From assembly GCF_013267595.1 (NCBI RefSeq), contig NZ_CP054011.1, positions 1-64,000 on the forward strand: 64,000 bases of DNA, given 5' to 3'. Below are positions 1 through 9,397 of the stretch, piece by piece (within the stretch, counting starts at the first letter, position 1; each line of letters starts with the position of its first letter). Under the pieces are notes generated by a model that was given only the letters and a program-made list of their open reading frames with translations, was not told the origin of the DNA and did no database searches. This stretch comes from Prevotella melaninogenica. Its GTDB lineage: Bacteria > Bacteroidota > Bacteroidia > Bacteroidales > Bacteroidaceae. A program made the position numbers and the translations under genes.

Positions 1-1123
1 CATCTTCAAGCGATTCTGTGTTTTGAGGTCTTTTAGTGTCGCTAAGCCTCTTCCTATAAATGGTTGGAGCAACTCCGAACCTCTTTTTGAAGGCTTTACT
101 CATAGCCGCAAGGTCGCTATAACCACATTCGTATGCGATTTCTGAGATGTTTTTGTCATCGTTTTTGAGTAACTCACGGCAATGAATCATACGACATTCG
201 CTTTGCCAAGATAGGAATGTCTTACCCGCAAACTCATAGATATAGTAGGAGAGAGCTACGGTCTGTATTCCTATAGATGCTGCCGTCTTCTCCATTGTAA
301 GCTCTGTATCAGCCAATGGAAATGGGTCCTGATGAAGCCATTTGTCTATTTTTTCTTTGATAGAATTACCTTTGTTATAGTTGTTTGACTCCAAAATCAT
401 AATGTGTTTATGTAGATTCACGTGGGAACGTGTGATTGCTATGACAGTAAAGATGATGCAAATCTTTAATAAGGCATGGTAAATTGTAGACGGAACAAGC
501 TGTCCTAACGTTATCATTATGAGGAGTATTCCCGTCCCTAAATAGAACTTGTTGCGTTGTGCTATACCTCTAAGATCTCCGTTTTCATCGATAATTTGAT
601 GCTTATATTTAATCAGTTGTGTCACAATCTCTATAATCATCAATAGCTTGCAGAAGAGGATACCAGCCGAAAAGATAATACGCATGAATGCTTGTATTGG
701 CATCGTTTGCTGGAGATCAGCCTGTAGTTGACTATAATTCTGGTAATGATGAATGTCCCCGTTCGCTGCATATATCATCTGTGGGACAAGTAGTGATAGC
801 GGTAAGAGGTTATAGAATAACAGAGCATACTTATTCTTGTAAATCTTTCCATTGCTGAATGTCGTGCATGTGATAAGGAAAGACTCCCAGAGAAGGTATA
901 ATGATAATATCGACGGAACGCATAAAATCTCCGTTTCATCGTTTATACTACGTGAAAAATGGCAGCAAAGATATAGAAGAAGAAGCCCATAGTCCAATAT
1001 AATTATTCTACGCTTAAAAGTGAGTGGACCACTTGGTGACTTCCAATACATCAATACAATGATGGCAAAGCATATAGCCGAAGCTATGATAGCCGCCAAT
1101 GAGGTTGCATAACTTAGTATCAT
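1..1123 (-). CDS. Membrane-anchored AraC-family regulator (3' end outside window)
   Basis: Reading leftward from the ATG at 1121-1123, the frame stays open to the window edge (374 codons seen). The first two thirds contain about seven hydrophobic segments. The last ~100 residues form an AraC-type helix-turn-helix domain, including the stretch ISEIAYECGYSDLAAMSKAF and the FKKRFGVAP turn typical of the second recognition helix. The protein is therefore probably an inner-membrane sensor with a cytoplasmic DNA-binding tail, an architecture common in Bacteroidetes. Target and signal are unknown. The stop codon lies outside the window, so only the last few residues are missing. Confidence 0.85.
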   Translation of the reverse strand, partial: MILSYATSLAAIIASAICFAIIVLMYWKSPSGPLTFKRRIIILDYGLLLLYLCCHFSRSINDETEILCVPSILSLYLLWESFLITCTTFSNGKIYKNKYALLFYNLLPLSLLVPQMIYAANGDIHHYQNYSQLQADLQQTMPIQAFMRIIFSAGILFCKLLMIIEIVTQLIKYKHQIIDENGDLRGIAQRNKFYLGTGILLIMITLGQLVPSTIYHALLKICIIFTVIAITRSHVNLHKHIMILESNNYNKGNSIKEKIDKWLHQDPFPLADTELTMEKTAASIGIQTVALSYYIYEFAGKTFLSWQSECRMIHCRELLKNDDKNISEIAYECGYSDLAAMSKAFKKRFGVAPTIYRKRLSDTKRPQNTESLED

Positions 1124-1350
1124 GATATATTTGTGTTGTTGTCTAATACAAAGATAATAAAATAATCTCAGAAAACCTCACTCTTTCCTTTTTAGTACGG
1201 TCTATGCTGGGATTTTATGTTGTATGACAACGTCTCAGAGGTTGTTTTATTTTATTAGGTCTTCTTTTTTGACGTTTTTTGATAGTTTGATTACCTTGAA
1301 AAGCATGGTAATCCCTCTTTTTATAAGATTGTAAAGGTGTTGTTTAGTCT

Positions 1351-3507
1351 TTAAGTTACCATTGTTTTCATAATTAATCGTATGTCATTATAGGTTATAT
1401 CTGAAGGGCATAACTCCTTAATAGGGTTCATTCCGCTCTCTGTTCCAACATCTTTAATTGTCTGTTTGATGATATTTATTTTCTTTTCATCAATCACTTC
1501 TTCAAGCTTTATGTCTCCATTTAGGATGTAAGATACGAGATGTCCTTGGATTGTACCTTCTGTTAATCCTCGTTCTTTGGTAATCTCTTCAACACTTTTT
1601 CCAGTTTTGAAGAGGTTATATGTCTGTTCAGAAGTGCTGACTTTTTTCTCTTTAGGTTTGTCTTTATCTTCTTTTCTCTTTCTTCTTTTTCTCTCGTTTC
1701 CATCGGAAATACTGTTGAGAATAGCCTCTTGCTTTGCTGTGAGGTAGGTAGTTATAGAGAAACCATCTTCCATTATGCTTTCCAACAGGTCATGCTTTGC
1801 CAGGTAAGTCTGTTTAAGTTCAGTGTAAGCGTTGTCAAAACGTTTAGCACCTATTTTATTATTTGTCTGTACTTCCTTGGTCAACTCTATCATTTTGCTG
1901 AAGATTTCGGTCAACTCACTATGGAAGTAGAGCGCTCCTTTCTTTATTCTCTCCTTGAAATCCTCTTCGTGAAGCTGCTCGGTTGTCATCTTTTTGATAA
2001 GATTCTCCCATTTCATCGATACTTGGATGATGCGCGACTCTAAGTCAGTAAGCGCCATCTTATGTAGTGCATTTATCTTTGTAAACTTGAAGAAGAACTC
2101 TGTTAATACCCTAAAGAGAGCCGTTTCGTAGGTTTTAATCTCGTTGAAATTGAATAATTCGATAAGTAATTGGCGATGGTATTCTTCTTTCAAGGCAGGT
2201 AAAGCGGAGATACTCTTTTCTGCTTCTTCTGTTTGATGAGAGATATATTCACTTACACGATTATCATTTATAATCGCAGTATTACCAATCGGAGATGCCA
2301 AAACCAAACCTTCTAAGGTCTTACAACGACTTAATGCAACATAAACCTGTCCCGAAGCAAAGGATGCTTGCGCATCTATAATAGCATGTTCAAAGGTAAG
2401 TCCTTGGCTTTTATGTATCGTGATAGCCCACGCCAGACGCAGTGGATACTGCCTAAAAGTACCCTGCACCTCTGCTTCTATTTGTTTTGTTTTCTCGTTT
2501 AATGTGTATTTAGTGTTCTCCCATGTCTCAACTTCAACCTCAAATTCTTCATTCTCTCCAGGGCATAGAACATATATTTTCTCGTTATCAACATGGGTGA
2601 TGTGTCCAATACGCCCATTATAGTAACGTCCATTGTTGTCATTACGTATGAACATCACCTGAGCACCCGTCTTCAGCGTAAGGTTGAAGTCTGTTGGATA
2701 GTTGTATTCAGGGAAGTTACCATCGGTTTTTGCGCTAAAGGTATAGGCTTTTGCGGGAAGTTTACGTAGTTGGTCTTCGTTATAGCTTTCTGCCATTCTG
2801 TTATGTGTTGTCAATCGAATATAATCACTACCTTCCTGTGGTTGGAACGTTGGGTCATATCTTTCGTTGAGACGTTGGAGGTCATCTGCAGACACTTTCC
2901 CCTCTCTTATATTATTAAGTAAGGTGATGAAAGTTTCATCTTGCTGTCGATAGACGTGGGTTAGCTCAATAGTTACATAGCTAATACTGCGTAATGCCTT
3001 TGAACCAAAGAAATAAGGAGTGTCATAGTACTGTCGTAATAGTTCCTCTTCTTCAGGAGTTACAACGGGAGTAAGCTGTTGTAAGTCGCCTATCATCAGG
3101 AGTTGTACACCACCAAAGGGCTTGTGTGGCTCACGAAAACGACGTAAAACGGAGTCAATTGCATCAAGAACATCAGCCCGTACCATACTAATCTCGTCAA
3201 TGATAAGTAAATCGAGCGTACGCATGATCTTGCGTTTCTCTTTGCTATAATCAAATCGATTCTTGATGTTAGTATTGGGTACGAAAGGCGAGAGGGGCAA
3301 CTGGAAGAAAGAATGAATCGTCATACCGCCCGCATTGATTGCAGCCACACCAGTAGGAGCAACAATAATGTTTCGTTTATTGCTGCGCTCTTTGAGTGTA
3401 CGAAGGAAGGTTGTTTTACCAGTTCCAGCCTTTCCTGTGAGGAAAATACTTATCCCAGTGTGTTCAACAAAGTCCCACGCATTGCGTAATTCTTGGTTTT
3501 TCTCCAT
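1351..3507 (-). CDS. PIF1-like DNA helicase with C-terminal helicase HTH domain
   Basis: This 718-residue protein is a superfamily 1 DNA helicase of the PIF1/RecD-like type. The Walker A motif GKAGTGKTT lies at residues 25-33 and the Walker B motif IIDEISM at about 102-108. Later motifs TIHKSQGLTF (about 365) and YVALSRC (about 390) are typical of PIF1/UvrD-like enzymes. The C-terminus, around 625-670, carries a helicase-associated helix-turn-helix (TYNLFKTGKSVEEITKERGL) after a lysine-rich linker. It probably unwinds structured DNA during repair or replication. A TAACTTTG box just upstream supports the ATG at 3507. The gene appears to be monocistronic. Confidence 0.9.
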   Translation of the reverse strand: MEKNQELRNAWDFVEHTGISIFLTGKAGTGKTTFLRTLKERSNKRNIIVAPTGVAAINAGGMTIHSFFQLPLSPFVPNTNIKNRFDYSKEKRKIMRTLDLLIIDEISMVRADVLDAIDSVLRRFREPHKPFGGVQLLMIGDLQQLTPVVTPEEEELLRQYYDTPYFFGSKALRSISYVTIELTHVYRQQDETFITLLNNIREGKVSADDLQRLNERYDPTFQPQEGSDYIRLTTHNRMAESYNEDQLRKLPAKAYTFSAKTDGNFPEYNYPTDFNLTLKTGAQVMFIRNDNNGRYYNGRIGHITHVDNEKIYVLCPGENEEFEVEVETWENTKYTLNEKTKQIEAEVQGTFRQYPLRLAWAITIHKSQGLTFEHAIIDAQASFASGQVYVALSRCKTLEGLVLASPIGNTAIINDNRVSEYISHQTEEAEKSISALPALKEEYHRQLLIELFNFNEIKTYETALFRVLTEFFFKFTKINALHKMALTDLESRIIQVSMKWENLIKKMTTEQLHEEDFKERIKKGALYFHSELTEIFSKMIELTKEVQTNNKIGAKRFDNAYTELKQTYLAKHDLLESIMEDGFSITTYLTAKQEAILNSISDGNERKRRKRKEDKDKPKEKKVSTSEQTYNLFKTGKSVEEITKERGLTEGTIQGHLVSYILNGDIKLEEVIDEKKINIIKQTIKDVGTESGMNPIKELCPSDITYNDIRLIMKTMVT

Positions 3508-3536
3508 TCTTTTTGTGCGTTTTTGCTTGCGGCTGG

Positions 3537-3544
3537 CAAAGTTA
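3537..3544 (-). promoter_or_regulatory. -7 box of the PIF1-like helicase promoter
   Basis: On the minus strand this reads TAACTTTG, the Bacteroidetes -7 consensus TAnnTTTG, about 30 nt upstream of the helicase start codon. A CTTG at a 20-nt spacing may serve as the -33 element. Confidence 0.6.
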
Positions 3545-3671
3545 GTTTAAATATTTGAGAAAAGCAAGTGATATTTCTTTGATTTACATCAATCGGCTTG
3601 ATGCAGGCTAATTAAAAGATAGATTCCTAACTTTATTGTTTGTATCTTTTGTTGGATGTTTTGTTTTTGTC

Positions 3672-3679
3672 TAACTTTG
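3672..3679 (+). promoter_or_regulatory. -7 box for the 41-residue membrane peptide gene
   Basis: The sequence is TAACTTTG, with a TTTG -33 element at 3648-3651 and a 20-nt spacer. This is close to the ideal Bacteroidetes sigma-ABfr promoter and lies 27 nt upstream of a small ORF that ends in a terminator. Confidence 0.65.
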
Positions 3680-3706
3680 CACTCGTAATTAAAGGATAAC
3701 ATATTA

Positions 3707-3832
3707 ATGAACAGGGGAAAAAGGTTCCCCATTAAAGGTAAAAAGATTATGATTTCAGTAGTATTATCAGCTGTAGTAGTTGCAGCATTAGTAGCAAAGG
3801 CAGTTAACTTGAATAATCACATCACTGCCTAA
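3707..3832 (+). CDS. Small membrane peptide, 41 residues
   Basis: This small ORF encodes a basic N-terminus (MNRGKRFPIKGKK), one hydrophobic helix rich in V, A and L, and a short polar tail (NLNNHITA). It is bracketed by a good -7/-33 promoter (3648-3679) and a rho-independent terminator (3872-3911), which together argue for a real transcription unit. An alternative start at 3749 (MISVVLSAVV) would give 27 residues, all but the tail being hydrophobic. No family is recognised. It could be a small single-pass inner-membrane protein or a type I toxin-like peptide; the sequence alone does not decide. Confidence 0.5.
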   Translation: MNRGKRFPIKGKKIMISVVLSAVVVAALVAKAVNLNNHITA

Positions 3833-3871
3833 TTAAGAAAGTAATTTAGAAATTTGAGAGTAGTAACAAGG

Positions 3872-3911
3872 TCCCGTCTGCGTTTATAACGTAGTCGGGA
3901 TTTTTGTTTTT
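3872..3911 (+). terminator. Rho-independent terminator after the 41-residue peptide gene
   Basis: A stem with TCCCG and CGGGA at its base, extended by imperfect pairing across GTCTGCGT/ACGTAGTC, is followed directly by a run of T interrupted once. Confidence 0.75.
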
Positions 3912-4077
3912 ATTTGTTTTTCAAGTACCGATTTTCGCTTGTTCATACTCCCTTTCTTTCCTTTTCGAAAACTGGTTTTAGCATTTGATGTTTGTGAAAT
4001 AACTTTACAAAAAGAGAATATAGGAAGTCTAATATTTAAGAAAAAACACCCTTTTGACCTGCTTTTGTAACTATCTT

Positions 4078-4215
4078 ATAATCAGAGTTGTATGAAAGTA
4101 TATTTTAAAAGGTGCTTGATAAGGATTCAAAAGGGCGTTACTTAGACCTCAAAAGGGCACCTTTTGCAAGCCAATTAAGCCTTAGTTAGCATCCAATTAA
4201 GCCTCTTTAATTTCT
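4078..4215 (+). repeat. Partial copy E of the 0.6-kb dispersed repeat (core hairpin)
   Basis: The palindromic core of the repeat family described at 48018-48603 is present here: AAAAGGTGC at 4107-4115 pairs with GCACCTTTT at 4157-4165, with the shared internal CAAAAGGGCGTTA. The following CAATTAAGCC motif occurs twice. The outer arms seen in the full copies are not recognisable, so this is a decayed or minimal copy. The rest of the 3833-4303 spacer holds no gene that I can support. Confidence 0.7.
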
Positions 4216-4303
4216 GAGTCTTTGAATTTTTATTACAAAGCTAATAAAGAATACGAGTTCTTACTTTATCCTTTGAGCCTGTCATCAAATTAGGATAATT
4301 GCT

Positions 4304-5215
4304 TTATTTCTGATTCACTCCATATCCAAAGAGAGCAAAATCAGCTTTTAGTGGGTCATTAGGGAAGATTTCTAACAGTTTATCGGTTAGTTTTCGAGCA
4401 ACCGACATAGAAGCAGTCTTGCTTGTGATGAGACCTAATTGCAGAGACTGCTGTATGACATGGGTGTCAAGAGGGATGATGAGCGAACGTTGGTCGATAA
4501 GATCTGACCATAGTCCAAGGTCTACTGGAGAGTTGGTTCGAACCATCCAGCGTAGGAACATACATACACGTTTACAGCTTGAATTCGTGTTTTTGGGTAC
4601 GATTCCGACTGCTTCATGTTTTAAGAAATGGTCACAAATAGCTTCAATAGCGGTAATTGCATCAGTCTTTTTACTTCCCTTTTGGAGATTTGCATAGCTG
4701 CGAATATAATTTTCCATGTCGCCATACTCCTCATACATCTTTCGTAGTGCGTGGAAGAGGTCGCACATCATAGCATTGGTATACAAGCGATAGAAGCATT
4801 GATTGTCATTAGGAATGTCGAGTGTGTATCTTCCTGTTTTAATCCATTCGTAGGGTTCGCTACGTGAGCAATCGAGCAGATATTGTATGCGAGGCAGGAA
4901 AACTTGTCGAGAACCATAACTTAGGCAAGCAGCAATAAAAGCGATGGTTTCCTGATTTCTTTTACCAATCACCTGGTGCATAAACCATGATGGGTCGCCA
5001 TTGAGAAAGGACGAAGTTTCATATTTGTTAGCAAGGGTAAGGAGTCTTTTTCGTAATGACTTCGTTTCTATATCCTTAGAAAAAGACCTCACCATCCCTT
5101 CCTCTCCAAGTGAAGAGCGAAGTGAATGGTGAGGTTGCTTTGTATTCCTTAGACTTTTGCTATCTTTGCTTATTGTCTTCGTTTTCTTACTGCTTGCGTC
5201 TTGAACTTTAGACAT
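4304..5215 (-). CDS. TIGR02757 family protein (DUF2400)
   Basis: The 303-residue product matches the conserved bacterial TIGR02757/DUF2400 family: a predicted alpha-helical protein with DPSWFMHQV, LSYGSRQVFLPRI, LDTHVIQQSLQLGL and a C-terminal DFALFGYGV motif. Its molecular function is not established; the fold is thought to resemble HhH DNA glycosylases. Residues 1-60 are a polar, low-conservation extension. It includes an in-frame palindromic repeat (bases 5086-5135, residues about 27-44) that looks inserted. The family core starts around residue 65, so a shorter start cannot be excluded, but no good internal ATG lies before the core. Confidence 0.85.
   Translation of the reverse strand: MSKVQDASSKKTKTISKDSKSLRNTKQPHHSLRSSLGEEGMVRSFSKDIETKSLRKRLLTLANKYETSSFLNGDPSWFMHQVIGKRNQETIAFIAACLSYGSRQVFLPRIQYLLDCSRSEPYEWIKTGRYTLDIPNDNQCFYRLYTNAMMCDLFHALRKMYEEYGDMENYIRSYANLQKGSKKTDAITAIEAICDHFLKHEAVGIVPKNTNSSCKRVCMFLRWMVRTNSPVDLGLWSDLIDQRSLIIPLDTHVIQQSLQLGLITSKTASMSVARKLTDKLLEIFPNDPLKADFALFGYGVNQK
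5086..5135. repeat. Palindromic repeat embedded in coding sequence
   Basis: ACCTCACCAT (5086-5095) and ATGGTGAGGT (5126-5135) are perfect 10-bp inverted arms around about 30 bases. The element is read in frame as residues 27-44 of the TIGR02757 protein, in its non-conserved N-terminal extension. Confidence 0.7.
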
Positions 5216-5346
5216 AGTTGTTTCGTTTCTTTTTTATCACATCTCTTTTAGTAGGGAGCGTTTTTTTGAATTTTTTATTATCGGTGTTCTCTTATTATTA
5301 TGAGCGTGTTATCGACTTTCTATAACTATGCCTTACATTGCAAGAC

Positions 5347-5802
5347 TTAGTCTTCAGCAAGGATTTGAGCAGCGTGATCCTTAGTCTTAATTTGCTTTGG
5401 ACCGAGGATGCGCTCAATGATACCATCTTCGTTGATGATGAAAGTAGTGCGGAATGTACCCATGTAGGTGCGACCATACATCTTTTTTTCACCATAAACA
5501 CCGAATGTCTCAACGAGTTTTAAGTCGGTGTCGGCAATGAGTGGGAAAGGAAGTTCGTTCTTCTCGATAAACTTCTTGTGTGACTTCTCGTCCTGTATAC
5601 TTGCTCCGATAATCACATATCCCTTGTCTCTTAACTCCTTGTAGTTATCACGAAGGTTGCATGCCTGCGCTGTGCAGCCTGATGTTGAATCCTTAGGGTA
5701 GAAATAAAGAACTATCTTTTGTCCTTTATAATTGCTCAACTTAATTTCTTTTCCGTCCTGGTCAGTTCCCAGAATCTCTGGTGCTTTATCTCCTACGTTC
5801 AT
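5347..5802 (-). CDS. bcp: Thioredoxin-dependent peroxiredoxin, Bcp/PrxQ type
   Basis: This is a 151-residue atypical 2-Cys peroxiredoxin that reduces peroxides using thioredoxin. The peroxidatic and resolving cysteines lie in the PrxQ signature GCTAQAC (Cys43 and Cys48, counted from MNVGDKAP). YFYPKDSTSGC and GVYGEKKMYG are also typical. I chose the ATG at 5802, preceded by AGAAAG, and not the longer TTG frame from 5841. That TTG lies inside the TATCTTTG -7 box, so it would precede the transcript start. The length matches the family. It acts in the cytoplasm of this anaerobe against oxygen stress. Confidence 0.93.
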   Translation of the reverse strand: MNVGDKAPEILGTDQDGKEIKLSNYKGQKIVLYFYPKDSTSGCTAQACNLRDNYKELRDKGYVIIGASIQDEKSHKKFIEKNELPFPLIADTDLKLVETFGVYGEKKMYGRTYMGTFRTTFIINEDGIIERILGPKQIKTKDHAAQILAED

Positions 5803-5838
5803 ATTCTTTCTGTTTTTAATTGATGATTTATCCGAATG

Positions 5839-5846
5839 CAAAGATA
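5839..5846 (-). promoter_or_regulatory. -7 box of the bcp promoter
   Basis: The minus strand reads TATCTTTG. It predicts a short leader of roughly 30 nt before the ATG at 5802 and so rules out the upstream TTG start. Confidence 0.65.
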
Positions 5847-6970
5847 CTGAAAAGAAATGAAATGATTACAGTTATAGGAGATAAAGATTCTATAAAACTG
5901 CTTTTCAGATGATAGTGAGGTGGGGTATATGAGGGAACTTGCAAAATAGAGGAATCATCTTATACCACTATATATAAAAAAGGTGTGGGATCTCATCTCA
6001 CGATGAAATCCCACTGGTAACTAAAAATATCCCATTAAAAATAGGATTTTGGTAGTTATTTTTATTTATGCTAATTATTTTTATTTATGTTAATCTGAAA
6101 AGATTCAGTATGTATGTTTCCTTTTTTATTACATTTTAGCAAGTGAATTTAGGCAAGACTTATTATGTTTGTCTGTACATCTATTTGTTTCTTGCAGAAC
6201 GATGTCTTTGTTTCTTCTTCCGTCTTTAATGAAAGAATGTTGTTTTGTAAGCTTACCTACTGCTGCTTGAAATCTTGAATCTTAATCTGTTTATTATGTT
6301 CCTGTGATACTCTTTATGCTCAGTAATGCATATAAATTGCGCTGTTATGCAAAAACTTTTTACTATTTTATCTACAATTAAAATTATTGTTGGGTGCAAA
6401 TATACAATATTTTATTGAATTAATAGATAAATAATACTATTTCTTATCAATAATATGAGAATTAAGGAAAGTATCATGTTTCTCGTTGTACTTGTTAAAT
6501 TATGACAAAATACTTTGTTCTTACACCTATAATAGAGGCTAATGTGTCTGATTTTTAGGGCTTAAAGATTATTCTATTCGTAAAATATTTAGTTCTAATT
6601 TACGGTGAAATCAGCGTTTTTTATGCTTAATCTGATAAAAGAATGACTATGAAATATCATTTTTGTTTTTCTCTTTTTTCATCCTTCTCTGTGCTCAAAA
6701 AGGTTGCTTGTGGTTATTTATTCCTTATATTTTGGTTTTAGTTTTGTCGACAGGAAGACTTTTGATTTTTGTTTAACAAAAACTACTTTGATGCGAGAAG
6801 GTAGAACTTTAAAAAAGAAACGTCCAAAAGTAAGAAGGGAGTGGATCCTTTTTGTTGGACACACTCCCTTTATATTAGGTATAAAACTCCGTGGTCATTG
6901 CTTAATAGATAGTGACACTATAGAGCTTATAAGGCATATCAAATGATATGTACATTATCAAAATATTCTC
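5847..6970. other. AT-rich spacer of about 1.1 kb without a supported gene
   Basis: Only a weak 80-codon frame (6704-6946) exists here and it has no recognisable features. Two stacked hairpins lie at 5985-6014 (GTGGGAT / ATCCCAC) and 6017-6058 (TAACTA ... TAGTTA with inner pairing). Another hairpin at about 6838-6869 (GGGAGTG / CACTCCC) lies downstream of the M13 peptidase stop and could terminate it. I see nothing else. Confidence 0.5.
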
Positions 6971-8998
6971 TTACCAGATGTGTGCACGATTCTGCTGAGG
7001 AACGAAGAGTTTGTCACCTTCTTTGATGTCGAAAGCCTTATACCAGTTATCAATCATTGGAAGGGCTGCATTCACACGGCTGATACTTGGTGAGTGAACA
7101 TCAGAATTGACAATATAAGCAACAAACTGAGGTGCAACGTTACTTGCCCAAACACGTCCCCAAGCGAGGAAGAAACGCTGTGCAGGTGTGAATCCATCTA
7201 TATCGCTCAATGGTTTTGTTTTCATACTGTTTTCAAGTGCACGGAAGGCAATGTTCAAACCTCCGTTGTCACCGATGTTTTCACCGAGTGTCTTCTCACC
7301 GTTAACATGCAAGCCAGGGATTACTTCCTGCTTGTTGAACCAGTCTACAAGAACCTTTGTACGAGCGTCATAGTTCTTCTTATCCTCTTCTGTCCACCAG
7401 TTCTTCATATTACCATCCTTATCAAATTGACAACCTTGGTCGTCAAATCCGTGGCTCATCTCATGACCAATGACAGCACCGATAGCACCATAATTAGCTG
7501 CATCATCCACTGTTGGATCGAAGAAAGGAGGCTGGAGAATAGCTGCAGGGAAGTTAATACTGTTGGTTGTTGGGTCATAGTAAGCATTAACCGTCTGTGG
7601 AGTCATGTGCCATTCCTTCTTGTCAACAGGCTTACCCCAGCGTTTAGCAATACGGTACTTCATAGCTGCTTCCTGTACAGCTTTCACGTTTTCAATCAAT
7701 GACTTATTGTCATCAATCACGAAAACGCTATCCATATTCTGCCATTTATCAGGATAGCCAATCTTAATATCAAATGCTTGCAACTTTTCTATGGCCTTTT
7801 TCTTTGTTGCAGCAGTCATCCATGTGTTCTCTTCAATGCGCTGTGCAAAAGCATCTTGGAGGTTCTTTACCAATGTAATCATACGTTGCTTGCTGCTCTC
7901 AGGGAAGTATTTCTGTACGTAGAGCTTACCTACAGCCTCACCCATGATACCCTGTACGAAAGACAAAGCACGCTTCCAACGTGGCTGTTGCTGCTGAACA
8001 CCGTATGCCACCTTGGTATATTCAAAGTTACGATCAGAGAAGTTATCAGACAACATACCTGCAGAACTTGAGATAACAGCAAGTTCCATGTAGGCTTTCA
8101 ATGCGTCTAACGGAGCCGTAGCAAGTATCTTCTCAACTTCATGTACAGGCTCTGGCTGTCCAACATCTACCTTTCCACCGTTATTTGGATAGCCGGAAGC
8201 CTTCAAAAGATAGTTCCAATCGACACCAGGATAGTTTTTCAAGAGTTGCTCCCAAGTCATTGGGTGATAGTTAGCTTGTGGGTCGCGTGACTTTACTTGG
8301 TCATAGCTAACCTTTGCAATCTGGTTCTCAATAGAGAAAGCAGCCTCCATCTTCTTCTTAGCAGTTGCAGTATCGTTGCCAGTCATCTTGAACAAATCAT
8401 TGTTCAAGCTCTTATATGCTGCTATAACAGCCTTCTGTTGATCGTTAGGCTTTGTATAATATTCAGGATCAAGACCAATACCACCTTGGGAGATACCAAT
8501 GATATAACGGTCAGAGTTCATTGCATCTACTGTCATACCAAAGCCAACAGGGAAGGTGCCATAGCCTTTCACGTCGAGGTCATACATCAGTTTGATGAGT
8601 TCCTTACGATTCTTAGCAGCCCTAACCTTAGCCAATACAGGCTTAATAGGGGTATATCCATCACGGTTGCGGCGTACACTATCCATGTAAAGGTTGTAGA
8701 TAGAAGCAATCTTCTGTGCTACTGTACCTTTCGTTTGTGGCTTCTTTGCATAATCCTCAACCATTTCACGGATGCGTTTTTTGTTCAATTCTTCCAAATC
8801 AACAAAGGCACCGTTCATTGGATGCTCCTTGTCAAGCGGATGGCTCTTCAACCAATTGCCTGCAGCATACTCATAGAAGTTCTCACCGGGCTTCACGTTG
8901 AAGTCCATGTTGTTGCGGTCTACGCCCGACTTCAGTCCCTGTGCCATAGCTGATGTAGCTATGAATGAGGCTGCAAAAAGTAGGAATTTTGCTTTCAT
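6971..8998 (-). CDS. M13 family zinc metallopeptidase (PepO/neprilysin-like)
   Basis: The 675-residue protein has a clear signal peptide (MKAKFLLFAASFIATSAMAQ), so it is exported. The peptidase M13 catalytic site is intact: HEMSH at about residues 512-516 provides two zinc ligands and the catalytic Glu, and GENIGD at about 573 provides the third ligand. The substrate-binding NAYYDPTTNSINFPA stretch (about 475) matches the family NAYY/F motif. It probably degrades peptides in the periplasm or at the surface, useful to an asaccharolytic or peptide-using oral anaerobe. The gene is monocistronic with its own -7 box at 9111-9118. Confidence 0.95.
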   Translation of the reverse strand: MKAKFLLFAASFIATSAMAQGLKSGVDRNNMDFNVKPGENFYEYAAGNWLKSHPLDKEHPMNGAFVDLEELNKKRIREMVEDYAKKPQTKGTVAQKIASIYNLYMDSVRRNRDGYTPIKPVLAKVRAAKNRKELIKLMYDLDVKGYGTFPVGFGMTVDAMNSDRYIIGISQGGIGLDPEYYTKPNDQQKAVIAAYKSLNNDLFKMTGNDTATAKKKMEAAFSIENQIAKVSYDQVKSRDPQANYHPMTWEQLLKNYPGVDWNYLLKASGYPNNGGKVDVGQPEPVHEVEKILATAPLDALKAYMELAVISSSAGMLSDNFSDRNFEYTKVAYGVQQQQPRWKRALSFVQGIMGEAVGKLYVQKYFPESSKQRMITLVKNLQDAFAQRIEENTWMTAATKKKAIEKLQAFDIKIGYPDKWQNMDSVFVIDDNKSLIENVKAVQEAAMKYRIAKRWGKPVDKKEWHMTPQTVNAYYDPTTNSINFPAAILQPPFFDPTVDDAANYGAIGAVIGHEMSHGFDDQGCQFDKDGNMKNWWTEEDKKNYDARTKVLVDWFNKQEVIPGLHVNGEKTLGENIGDNGGLNIAFRALENSMKTKPLSDIDGFTPAQRFFLAWGRVWASNVAPQFVAYIVNSDVHSPSISRVNAALPMIDNWYKAFDIKEGDKLFVPQQNRAHIW

Positions 8999-9110
8999 GT
9001 GCTTATTGTTTTATGTGTTAAATATATACTTTCCTGCCATTTAATTTTACTCCTTTTCATCTTAAAAGATGATGTTAAGAAGCCATTTTTTCTTTGATAT
9101 TATCTTATTA

Positions 9111-9118
9111 CAAAGGTA
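9111..9118 (-). promoter_or_regulatory. -7 box of the M13 peptidase promoter
   Basis: The minus strand reads TACCTTTG, about 113 nt upstream of the peptidase ATG. No convincing -33 box was seen. Confidence 0.5.
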
Positions 9119-9127
9119 AATAAAAAA

Positions 9128-9158
9128 GACTAATGTTATTATATTAGTCGTTTTTTTT
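9128..9158 (+). terminator. Orphan hairpin with T-run upstream of the M13 gene
   Basis: GACTAAT (9128-9134) and ATTAGTC (9143-9149) form a short perfect stem followed by G and eight T. It reads rightward, yet no rightward gene precedes it. It lies just behind the divergent peptidase promoter. Confidence 0.5.
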
Positions 9159-9397
9159 GATGAAGAACTACGTTAACGGCTTAATTTTTTTATTCTTTTA
9201 ACATGTACTACCAGTATTTTTCAAAGTCTTTAAACTTGTAAAAGAACTACTTTGTGGCTTATTACTATCTACTGCTGAAATAGTATCCTTTTGTGTGTGA
9301 AACTGTTTTAACCACATATTGGTTAGTTTGTTTTGGTAGTATAGCTTGCTTCTATCAATAAGTTGAACCCATTTTGATAAGTTATTGCAATGTGTTT

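Noticed and set aside
6704..6946. 80-codon frame in the AT-rich spacer
   Set aside because: Composition is like the surrounding non-coding DNA, there is no ribosome-binding site or promoter of note, and no family is recognised.
7094..7702. Long rightward frames opposite the M13 peptidase gene
   Set aside because: They are antisense shadows of a well-supported conserved gene.
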